Shown in pieces: positions 1-6,942 of a stretch of 32,631 bases of DNA; position 1 is the stretch's first letter; the number at the start of each line of letters is the position of its first letter. Both the position numbers and the translations under genes were made by a program. A model generated the notes under the pieces. That model was not told the DNA's origin. It ran no database searches and worked only from the letters and a program-made list of their open reading frames with translations. The stretch comes from Planctomycetota bacterium (lineage in GTDB: Bacteria; Planctomycetota; UBA1135; UBA2386), in contig JAJFFD010000151.1 of assembly GCA_021776805.1 (NCBI GenBank), positions 1 to 32,631 of the forward strand, read 5' to 3'.

Positions 1-87
1 GATTTCGGCCTCCAGTCTGCGAGCGAGGGGCTCGGCGAATTCTCGGCTGCTCACCGGACTCGGTCCAGCCCCGTGTTGAAAGCCCAT
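1..87 (-). CDS. Possible N-terminal fragment of a minus-strand gene, cut by the window edge
   Basis: An ATG at 87-85 opens a minus-strand frame of 29 codons that stays open to base 1. The fragment begins MGFQHGAGPSP and ends with a charged, helix-like stretch (EFAEPLARRLEAEI). An AAGG ribosome-binding sequence lies about six bases upstream of the ATG, and third codon positions are GC-rich as in the other genes. It would be divergent from the sigma-factor gene at 204, leaving about 116 bases for two promoters. I do not recognise the family. The fragment is too short to exclude chance; the plus-strand frame over the same bases looks less protein-like. Confidence 0.35.
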   Translation of the reverse strand, partial: MGFQHGAGPSPVSSREFAEPLARRLEAEI

Positions 88-203
88 TGCTGCCTTCAGT
101 ACAGCTCCATTCCCTGCCGCGTCTCTCTGCCGAAAAGCGCCGACCTCGGTCCATGAACTGCTGACCGGAAATTCTCTGAGCAGGATCTAGACTCTCCTCC
201 GTC

Positions 204-1325
204 ATGTCCCTGCCCGTGACCAGCCAAAGCAGAGCACCGAGTCTGGAAGAGATCCTCGCCGAAGAGGACTTTGTCCGCAGCCTCGCCCGCAGCCTCCTCC
301 GTGACCCGAATCAGGCGGAAGACCTGGTCCAACATGGGCTCAGCGAGTCCCTGCAGCGCCCGGCTCCCCGGCGCCTGCGCTCCTACCTCAGCCGCATCGT
401 CCGCAATCGAGCCGTGGACCTGCATCGGGAAGAGACCCGCCGCTCCCGCGCCGAGGCCAAGGCAGCACGTAACAACAGTGCCCCTTCCGCCGCGGAGATC
501 GCCGAGAAGATCGAAGTCCGTGAAGGCATCGCCAAGGCGGTCGGTCGGCTGCCGGATGCACAGCAGATCAGCATCTGGCTGCGCTTCTTCGAAGACAAGC
601 AGCCGCGTGAGATCGCCCGCATTATGTCGGTGCCGGTGAGCACCGTGCACACGCGCATTCAGCGTGGCATCGAAACCCTGCGCCTGGAACTCGCCGACAG
701 TTACGGCGACTGGCGGCAGGCCTGCTTGCATCTCGAGTCCCTGGTCGGTCGACAGGCTCTGCCACCTGCGGGCCCGCATAATCCGATCATCACAATGGCC
801 CTGCCCTTGACCGCCTTGCTGCTGGCGATTGCCATTCCGCTCCTCTGGTATGGCCTCGGCAAGAATCCTGCCGCTGACTTCGACTTCATCCTCGGCGACT
901 GGAACATGACGGCGCGGACGCGAGCGATCGGCGGAGCCTGGCAGGACCTGCCACCGAGCCGCAGCGAAGCACGGCGCAGCGCGGACGGGGCGGTCATCAT
1001 CGAGAACTGGGATGGAGAAACTGTCTCGGGGGTGATGATCCGCACCTACGACGCAGAGGACGATCTCTGGCGCATCCTCTGGACCAATAGCAGCATTCGT
1101 CAGGGCATGCTGCAGGTCTGGGAAGGTCGCTTCGCCAACGGTGTCGGCGAGTTCATCGGCGGTCAAACCATGGATGGACCTGGCTTTGCTCCTTCGGAGA
1201 ACCGGACCAAGATCACCTTCTCTGAGATCACCGCGGATTCCTTACACTGGAGTCTCTACCGCAGCCGGGATGACGCTGCCTCCTGGCATCTGGTGCAGGA
1301 AAGAGAGTATCGGAGGGCGAAGTGA
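204..1325 (+). CDS. ECF-type sigma-70 factor fused to a transmembrane segment and a predicted outside domain
   Basis: Seen: residues about 20-85 match sigma region 2 (FVRSLARSLLRDPNQAEDLV, then SYLSRIVRNRAVDLHREE) and about 107-160 match region 4 with its helix-turn-helix (LPDAQQISIWLRFFEDKQ, IARIMSVPVSTVHTRIQRGI). After a short linker a hydrophobic segment at about 196-217 is followed by a roughly 150-residue domain beginning FDFILGDWNMTARTRA. Known: ECF factors direct RNA polymerase to stress or envelope regulons, are usually under 200 residues and are normally held by a separate anti-sigma protein; planctomycetes often carry extended versions. Inference: this one would be membrane-tethered, with the last domain outside sensing something and release or clustering setting activity. 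No anti-sigma gene is adjacent. The C-terminal domain resembles the lipocalin-like DUF1579 type but I cannot assign it firmly. The ATG at 204 lacks a good ribosome-binding site, but no better start keeps region 2 whole. Confidence 0.85.
   Translation: MSLPVTSQSRAPSLEEILAEEDFVRSLARSLLRDPNQAEDLVQHGLSESLQRPAPRRLRSYLSRIVRNRAVDLHREETRRSRAEAKAARNNSAPSAAEIAEKIEVREGIAKAVGRLPDAQQISIWLRFFEDKQPREIARIMSVPVSTVHTRIQRGIETLRLELADSYGDWRQACLHLESLVGRQALPPAGPHNPIITMALPLTALLLAIAIPLLWYGLGKNPAADFDFILGDWNMTARTRAIGGAWQDLPPSRSEARRSADGAVIIENWDGETVSGVMIRTYDAEDDLWRILWTNSSIRQGMLQVWEGRFANGVGEFIGGQTMDGPGFAPSENRTKITFSEITADSLHWSLYRSRDDAASWHLVQEREYRRAK
1322..1325 (+). other. GTGA stop/start overlap coupling the sigma factor to the TPR protein
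   Basis: The GTG start of the second gene (1322-1324) overlaps the TGA stop of the sigma gene (1323-1325). Such four-base overlaps usually mean one transcript and coupled translation, so the two products are probably made together. Confidence 0.8.
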
Positions 1326-2215
1326 AGCTGATCGTCGGTAGCCTCGCGAGCTTCGCCCTCTTTTCCGGGCTCTCGCTGCCAGCGGACCCATCCCTGCGCA
1401 TTCTCGCGGAGCGGAGCTTTGTTGCCGGCGAGTGGCAAGCATCGGCAGATGCCTGGCGACGCTTGCTCGAAGCGCATCCCCAGGATGCCTTTGGCAAGAT
1501 GCGCCTCGGCGCCAGCCTGCACATGCTCGGCGAGAACCTGCAGGCCATGGAAATCTTGGAGGAAGCCAAGTTGCCAGGGGAACTACTCCTGCCCGAGGCC
1601 CTGGCCTGGAAGGCCGCCGCCGAATCCGCCGAAGAACTGGTCGATGTGGCCATTGAATCTCTGGTCGCCGCCGCGGACTTGGGCTGGTGGGATGGGGTAA
1701 TGATCAACGACTCCAAATCCCTGCGGCCACTGCTCCGCAATCCGAAGCTGGTCAGTCTGCGGACGAAGGCCGAGGCTCGCGCCGACGAGGCCATGGATCA
1801 ATTCGATCCCTTCGTCGGTCGATGGCGCATGATCCATGAAAGGCGCGATGCGGCGGGGAACTGGCAGGAGATCGCCCGCGGCGAACGCATCATCGAGCGA
1901 CGCTCGCAGGGCCGAGTGATCGTGGACGAGCTCAGCAGCGGCGGCAACCATCTCGCCGGTTGGCATCCGGGAACCTGCAGCTGGCGCCTGTACCGCTGCG
2001 GAACAGGCGAGAGCTCTGGCAAGGTGACTCCCTGGATCGGGCGATTCGAGAAGGCTGAAGCCCGCTTCCTCCCGGCGGAAGTCGAGGTCGGGAAAGAGCA
2101 GGCATGCATCCTCCTGCGTGCTGAAGGCGAGGAGAACTTCGTCGAGGAGTTCTATCTCCGGACTGGGAATCGCGAGCGCCTGGTGGAACGCCGCCGCCAC
2201 GAACGCTTGCAATAG
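1322..2215 (+). CDS. Secreted TPR-like protein with a C-terminal domain related to that of the adjacent sigma factor
   Basis: The 297-residue product starts with a Sec-type signal (MKLIVGSLASFALFSGLSLP). A helical region at about 25-155 follows that reads as tetratricopeptide-like repeats (AERSFVAGEWQASADAWRRL, KMRLGASLHMLGENLQAMEI). From about 160 it has a domain beginning FDPFVGRWRMIHERRDAAG. This aligns by eye with the outside domain of the upstream sigma fusion: both run F-D-x3-G-x-W-x-M, then an Arg-rich strand, G-x-WQ and a Ser-x-G-x-V-I strand. Start is a GTG overlapping the sigma stop. Context suggests a periplasmic partner, perhaps binding the sigma protein's outside domain or a shared ligand; that is inference. 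The TPR call is moderate because repeats are divergent. Confidence 0.75.
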   Translation: MKLIVGSLASFALFSGLSLPADPSLRILAERSFVAGEWQASADAWRRLLEAHPQDAFGKMRLGASLHMLGENLQAMEILEEAKLPGELLLPEALAWKAAAESAEELVDVAIESLVAAADLGWWDGVMINDSKSLRPLLRNPKLVSLRTKAEARADEAMDQFDPFVGRWRMIHERRDAAGNWQEIARGERIIERRSQGRVIVDELSSGGNHLAGWHPGTCSWRLYRCGTGESSGKVTPWIGRFEKAEARFLPAEVEVGKEQACILLRAEGEENFVEEFYLRTGNRERLVERRRHERLQ

Positions 2216-2288
2216 AGGGAAGGATTCCTGAGCAGGATCGGGCAAACCCCACGTGTGTCTACGCATCCAGACCCACCCCCCCTGCGCA

Positions 2289-3680
2289 ATGAACAATCAC
2301 TCTCGCATCCTTCCCTTCCTTCTCCTGTCCCTCAGCAGCCTAGGCGCCCAGGAGGGTATCGGCAGCTTGTATACCGCCAATCTCCCCGGCGACGCGGACC
2401 TTCCCCCGGGCGCAGTCAATATCACCGACATCGTCGAAGCCGCCACCGGCGGAGTGCATCCCTTCTTCTCCGGCGTGATCCGTCTGCCCAATGGCCGCTA
2501 CCTGATCTCCGCGACCTCGGACGTCTGGCCGGGAGTCTCCCACAAGTACTTCGAGTTCGACACTGGCGGCAGCTACCTGGCGACCTATGACCAGCCGGCA
2601 AATACCGCCGGCAACCAATGGGGCATGAACGACATGGCCTGGGATGGGGAAGCGGGGCCAGACTCGCGGGTCTGGGCAGGCTACGCTGGCAGTGGCATCA
2701 ATTCCTTCGACTGGCAGAACGGAATCAATGATCCGATCGTCAGCCCCGGATCACCGAACGGGCTACGCATCCTCACTGGCTATCAAGGCAACTGGGTGCA
2801 ATGCGCAGCCATCGCCGAGGTGGACGGGGTCAAGATCTTCGTCTCCGCGGATTTCGGCAATCCCAATCCACACGTATCGCCACCGGCTCCGGGTCATCCA
2901 GTCAATTACCATCAGATGCCGAGCTTCAGCTCGAACCTCCCCCAGTGGCAAGCACCGACCAGGGACTTCACTCCGCCCGATCTCGTAGCCCTCGGCCCGG
3001 ACAACACGGGGAAGTGGGGTGCAGCCTATGACCATCTGCGCGGCACGGTTTGGTGGCACGTCGATCTGGGCACGGTGAGCCAAAACCTCAATGGCAGCCG
3101 TACGCGCTTTCTCGAAATGGACATGAGCGGCGAACTCACCGGCCGGGTCTTTCAAGGCGACCGCGACATCGCCGGCCGCGCCTGGGGCTGCGAGATGTAT
3201 CTGGACGACAACGGCGACCTGGTCATGGTTTACCTGGTATCCAACGCCACTGACACGGGCCTGACCGAGGTGAGCATGGTCGAGGTCTACGCTGGCTTTC
3301 AATACGGCAGTTCCTGCGGCGGCTCCATCTCCTACGAGCAGGAACCATTCATCGGCAACTCGACCTGGACGATCACCCTGTCGGATGCTCCGGACAACAG
3401 CCTGAACAGCGCCTTCCTCTTCCGCGGCCAGGTCGCGGGCACACCGCTGAGCTTCCCCGGGGTGATCAACTGCCCCTCTCTGATCGACCTCGGCAAGTTC
3501 CGCAATCTAGGCGCCTTTCCCCTGAGCGCCGGCGCCGCCAGCTTCGTCCAGCCCATTCCTGATGACATCAGCTTCGTTGGCTTGGACGTGGCCTTCCAAT
3601 GGCTCCTGCCGAGTGGTCCACAGATCTTGCCCCTGGACATGTCAGATGCCGGCGTCGCCAGAATCGGCAGCAATCTCTAA
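2289..3680 (+). CDS. Secreted propeller-like protein with a planctomycete-type C-terminal tail
   Basis: The open frame begins at 2253, but the ATG at 2289 gives a clean signal peptide (MNNHSRILPFLLLSLSSLGA) and is preferred; product about 463 residues. The middle part has short repeated motifs of the kind seen in beta-propellers (RLPNGRYLISATSDVWPG, GMNDMAWDGEAGPDSRVWAG). From about residue 345 a tail begins YGSSCGGSISYEQEP, with a second cysteine in VINCPSLIDLG and an ending rich in QPIPDD and FQWLL elements. I associate tails of this form with extracellular proteins of marine planctomycetes, where they follow varied domains; the role (sorting or surface attachment) is not established as far as I know. 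No catalytic motif recognised. It stands alone on this strand, 73 bases after the TPR gene. Confidence 0.7.
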   Translation: MNNHSRILPFLLLSLSSLGAQEGIGSLYTANLPGDADLPPGAVNITDIVEAATGGVHPFFSGVIRLPNGRYLISATSDVWPGVSHKYFEFDTGGSYLATYDQPANTAGNQWGMNDMAWDGEAGPDSRVWAGYAGSGINSFDWQNGINDPIVSPGSPNGLRILTGYQGNWVQCAAIAEVDGVKIFVSADFGNPNPHVSPPAPGHPVNYHQMPSFSSNLPQWQAPTRDFTPPDLVALGPDNTGKWGAAYDHLRGTVWWHVDLGTVSQNLNGSRTRFLEMDMSGELTGRVFQGDRDIAGRAWGCEMYLDDNGDLVMVYLVSNATDTGLTEVSMVEVYAGFQYGSSCGGSISYEQEPFIGNSTWTITLSDAPDNSLNSAFLFRGQVAGTPLSFPGVINCPSLIDLGKFRNLGAFPLSAGAASFVQPIPDDISFVGLDVAFQWLLPSGPQILPLDMSDAGVARIGSNL

Positions 3681-3748
3681 TCGAAAGGCATCCCTGGCTT
3701 CTTGCCGGCTGGATCTCCGAGTCGGCTCTCCTATCATGCGCAGCCCGC

Positions 3749-4684
3749 ATGGAGAGCTGGCTCGAAGAATTGCTGTCGATCAAGTTCTGCATCCTCTACG
3801 TGTTTCTGGGCTCGACTCTCTTCCTACACTTTCGTGGCCGGGAGCGTCTCAAGCTCTCACGACAGATCCTCGATCACTCGACGATCTCCGGGCCCTATAG
3901 CCTGCTGATGCACTGCTTCTCTGCAGTGCGTGCCCAGCCCTACGCCGAGGTCGAGCAGTTCCCCGAGCTTGCGCCCCTGGCCGAGAACTGGCAGAGCATT
4001 CGCGAGGAAGGCATGCAGCTCCTGGCGAGGGGCGACATTCGAATGGCGGAGAAGCACAACGACATCGCCTTCAACTCCTTCTTCCGACACGGCTGGACGC
4101 GCTTCTATCTGAAGTGGTACGACGAGGTCCTGCCCTCTGCAAAGACGGCCTGCCCGAAGAGCGTGGCGCTGGTGCAATCGATACCCAGCGTAAACGCCGC
4201 CATGTTCGCCCTCCTCCCCGCCGGCAGCCGCCTGGGACGACACCGGGATCCATTCGCCGGATCGCTGCGCTATCACCTCGGATTGAGCACCCCCAACTCG
4301 GACTCCTGCTGGATCGAAATCGACGGCCAACGCTACTCCTGGCGCGACGGCGAGGCAGTCATCTTCGATGAAACCTACGTGCACAAGGCCAAGAACGAAA
4401 CTGAGCAGGATCGACTCATCCTCTTCTGTGATGTGACCCGTCCTCTGCACTTCGCTCCTCTGCGCGCAGTCAATCGCTTCATCATCCGCTACGTCGCCAA
4501 GGTCACCGCCACGCAGAACACTCCCAGCGAGAAGATCGGTCTGCTCAATCACCTGGCCAGCGCCATCTACTGGCAACGCGAGTTCTTCCAGAGCATCAAG
4601 AAAAAGCACCGTTCCCTTTACCACTGTGGCAAGTGGCTGAGCTTTGCCGGCATCGCCTACCTGATCTTCTTCGTGCTCTTCTAG
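3749..4684 (+). CDS. Aspartyl/asparaginyl beta-hydroxylase family protein, LpxO-like, membrane-anchored
   Basis: The frame is open from 3599, overlapping the previous gene, but the ATG at 3749 begins a product (311 residues) with the expected layout: a transmembrane helix at about 11-29, a soluble domain, and a second hydrophobic stretch at the C-terminus (FAGIAYLIFFVLF). The Fe(II)/2-oxoglutarate site is visible as H165-R-D167 in GSRLGRHRDPF and H212 in DETYVHKAKN, followed by the Arg expected to bind 2-oxoglutarate (DRLILF). Family knowledge: eukaryotic members hydroxylate Asp/Asn in EGF-like domains; bacterial LpxO, about 300 residues with terminal membrane helices, hydroxylates the secondary myristate of lipid A. 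The terminal membrane segments favour an LpxO-like lipid substrate, but no lipid A gene is nearby, so the substrate is unproven. Confidence 0.85.
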   Translation: MESWLEELLSIKFCILYVFLGSTLFLHFRGRERLKLSRQILDHSTISGPYSLLMHCFSAVRAQPYAEVEQFPELAPLAENWQSIREEGMQLLARGDIRMAEKHNDIAFNSFFRHGWTRFYLKWYDEVLPSAKTACPKSVALVQSIPSVNAAMFALLPAGSRLGRHRDPFAGSLRYHLGLSTPNSDSCWIEIDGQRYSWRDGEAVIFDETYVHKAKNETEQDRLILFCDVTRPLHFAPLRAVNRFIIRYVAKVTATQNTPSEKIGLLNHLASAIYWQREFFQSIKKKHRSLYHCGKWLSFAGIAYLIFFVLF

Positions 4685-4693
4685 AGCCGCGGA

Positions 4694-5920
4694 CTAGCCG
4701 CCCTCGATCATGGCGATCAGACGATCCACCGCCTGGCGCACAAAAGCCGGATCCTCTGCATGGCTGTCAACCTTGACCAGGTCCACAGTCGCAGGCATGC
4801 AGGCTTCGAGTTCAGCGAAGAACACTCGATCGCAGTCCGGATCGTGCAAGGCGCCGCCTTCCTTCGCGTAGCTGCCGGTGCCGCCAAGGGGGATCATGAA
4901 CACGGTCTTCTCCTTGCTGTGTTGCAGACGCCGCCCGATGTCCTGGGCCAGGACCTTGCACTCCTCGGCTTTCAGCCGTGGCACGAAGACCACCGGGTTG
5001 TGGAAGACGTAGCGGTGCTCGGCGAAGCGTTCGGGCACGGAATTGGGTGGATCAACCAGGATTCCCAGGTGCTCGGCACCGCCGGGACAGATGACCTGAG
5101 GCAAGCCCAACTTGCCAGCTACCGTGAGCCGCTCCTCGCCGCCGGCACGCAAGCCGCCATGCACCTCGTCGGCGATCTCCCCCAGGGCATAGTCGAAGAC
5201 CGCGCCGATGATGCCTTCCTTCATCATCTGCTCCATGGCACGGCCGCCGGAGCCAACCGCGTGGAAGACGATGACTTCGTAGCCAGCCGCTTCGAAGTAT
5301 TCGATGGCCTGCATGGCGCCGCTGGTGAGAACCCCGAGGTTGCTCATGCCGATGACCGGCTTGCCCCCATGGCGCGAAGGCAGATCTACCTTGCTCAGGG
5401 TCATGCCATGGGCAGCACCTGCCGCCTTGGCCAGAGCGCGGCGCATCAAAGGGTTCAGGCCGAGAATATCGCCCACGGAGAACATCATGGTGATGTCCTT
5501 GATGTCCACGTAGGCGGAGGTGTCCCCCGAAGCCACGGTAGAGAGCATGATCTTCGGAAAGCCATAGGGCAGGTCACGCATGACCTGACAGCAGAGCGCC
5601 GTGCCCTGCAACCCGCCGAGCCCGATGACTGCCTGGAGTTCCCCGGCCTTGACCAGGTCCTGAACAATCTTGCTGGCACCACGGGCCATGGTCGGCGCCG
5701 CTTCTTCGCGGCTTGGATTGTCCAGGAGGGCGCGAAGACTCGTGCCCGCAGCAGCAGCTACCTGGTCGCGGGTTTGGTCGGCAGCAACTGCGGCTTCGCC
5801 AAGGACCCCGACATCGATGAGCAGAGCCTGCGAGCCGAGTTCTTCGAGCTGCTCGCGCAGGAAGGCCGCTTCCCTACCCTTGGTGTCGAGGGTCGCAAGA
5901 ATGGCGATGGTCGCGCCCAT
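4694..5920 (-). CDS. Tm-1-like ATP-binding domain protein (UPF0261 family)
   Basis: The 408-residue product matches the UPF0261/Tm-1-like family along its length: start MGATIAILATLDTKGREAAF, then VIGLGGLQGTALCCQVMRDL, KPVIGMSNLGVLTSG, and HAVGSGGRAMEQMM, and a C-terminal region with VFMIPLGGTGSYAKEGG and HDPDCDRVFF. In plants the homologous N-terminal half of tomato Tm-1 binds ATP and inhibits tobamovirus replication; the bacterial role is not settled. It is the second gene of a two-gene minus-strand operon, three bases after the TIM-barrel gene that corresponds to the other half of Tm-1. Start is an ATG at 5920-5918 with an AAGGAG site seven bases upstream. Probably acts as a complex with its neighbour. 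Confidence 0.9.
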   Translation of the reverse strand: MGATIAILATLDTKGREAAFLREQLEELGSQALLIDVGVLGEAAVAADQTRDQVAAAAGTSLRALLDNPSREEAAPTMARGASKIVQDLVKAGELQAVIGLGGLQGTALCCQVMRDLPYGFPKIMLSTVASGDTSAYVDIKDITMMFSVGDILGLNPLMRRALAKAAGAAHGMTLSKVDLPSRHGGKPVIGMSNLGVLTSGAMQAIEYFEAAGYEVIVFHAVGSGGRAMEQMMKEGIIGAVFDYALGEIADEVHGGLRAGGEERLTVAGKLGLPQVICPGGAEHLGILVDPPNSVPERFAEHRYVFHNPVVFVPRLKAEECKVLAQDIGRRLQHSKEKTVFMIPLGGTGSYAKEGGALHDPDCDRVFFAELEACMPATVDLVKVDSHAEDPAFVRQAVDRLIAMIEGG

Positions 5921-5923
5921 GGA

Positions 5924-6778
5924 CTAACTCCTTCTCAGGTCTGCAAAGCGCTTGGCGGTGCTGAAGACAGCCTGCTCAATGGGAATTCGCTCCGTGGACG
6001 AACCGGTCCAGATGCCATGGCAGGAGGTGTTGTCGAGGATGAACTGCGCATCCTCCGGAGTCTCGAGGGCAGCCCCGTGAGCGATGAGGATCACGTCCGC
6101 CTTGCTCTTGCGCAGCATCTGGTTGACGGCCTCCGTTCTCGCTGCCGTCTCTGCGATGGTCTCCCCAGAGTCGTAGCCCTTGAGGCCACCCTTGGTGGTA
6201 CCCGCATGAAAGCAGAAGATGTCCGGCTGGGCCTCGGCGACCACCTTGGCGCTGTCCTCTTCGTCGAAGGCCAGGGCAATCGTCACCATGCCGCGCTCCT
6301 TGGCGACCTTGAGCATCTCCACTTCGTGATCAAAGGTGATGCCGCTCTTGTTGAGCACCTTGAAGATCTGACTGTCCTTATCCACGTAACTGATGGATGG
6401 ACCGATGTTGGAGATGGAGAAGACGCCCATGCCCTTGAGTCGCTCGATCACCGAGATCATGTCGCGCAAGGGATCATTGGCGTTGACACAGGCACAGACG
6501 AAGGCATCGCCCTTCATCGCCGGCAGGATGTCCTGCTCGGTGTAATCCAAGGTCTGCTTGTTCGAATCCAGGATCGGCCAGAGCATGGACATGGTGCCCA
6601 TACCGTTGGCCCGCAGGCGAGCTCCGGAGAAGGTGTTTACGCAGTCAGCACCGGCGCTCTCCAGAAGCTGAGCCACGAGACCGTTGCCAGCGCTGGCGAT
6701 GAAGATGGGAATGTCCTTGGCGATCTTCGACTTGAGCTTACTGAGGATCTCTTCTCTCGAGGTGCGGGGGACGATCAC
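5924..6778 (-). CDS. Phosphoenolpyruvate hydrolase-family TIM-barrel protein (Tm-1 C-terminal half homologue)
   Basis: The 284-residue product has the features of the PEP_hydrolase/TIM-barrel signal transduction family: start VPRTSREEILSKLKSKI, then FIASAGNGLVAQLLESAGAD, CVNANDPLRDMISVIERLK, SNIGPSISYVDKDSQIF, CFHAGTTKGGLKGYDSGETI and HGAALETPEDAQFIL. It starts with GTG at 6778-6776; no in-frame ATG fits better and a GGAG lies about 12 bases upstream. It is first in the operon with the UPF0261 gene. In tomato Tm-1 the two domains are one polypeptide, so a functional pairing here is well supported. The enzymatic reaction is not demonstrated for most members and the PEP hydrolase name should be read as a family label. 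Confidence 0.88.
   Translation of the reverse strand: MIVPRTSREEILSKLKSKIAKDIPIFIASAGNGLVAQLLESAGADCVNTFSGARLRANGMGTMSMLWPILDSNKQTLDYTEQDILPAMKGDAFVCACVNANDPLRDMISVIERLKGMGVFSISNIGPSISYVDKDSQIFKVLNKSGITFDHEVEMLKVAKERGMVTIALAFDEEDSAKVVAEAQPDIFCFHAGTTKGGLKGYDSGETIAETAARTEAVNQMLRKSKADVILIAHGAALETPEDAQFILDNTSCHGIWTGSSTERIPIEQAVFSTAKRFADLRRS
5928..5933 (-). promoter_or_regulatory. Ribosome-binding site (AAGGAG) of the Tm-1-like gene
   Basis: On the minus strand AAGGAG sits seven bases before the ATG at 5920. It lies inside the last codons of the upstream TIM-barrel gene, which fits a single transcript with its own strong re-initiation site. Confidence 0.75.
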
Positions 6779-6942
6779 GGCGGTCTGTTCTCCAGGATCA
6801 AGGGCTGAGGGCCGGGCTTAGCCTCCCGATGATAGCGACGCGGTACATAACTTCGACAGCCAGGGATCAACTGGGCCTGGATAGCTGAGGCTCACCTGCC
6901 CTAGTCTCCCTGCCCCGTTCCCCCCCTATATGGTCGCGCTCG

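Noticed and set aside
96..1166. 356-codon minus-strand frame at the left end
   Set aside because: It covers the sigma-factor fusion, which has clear region 2 and region 4 motifs on the plus strand.
4760..6808. 682-codon open frame on the plus strand
   Set aside because: It lies antisense to the Tm-1-like pair, both recognisable families with operon structure. GC-rich third positions make long antisense frames common, and its composition (many His, Asp, Gly) is not protein-like.
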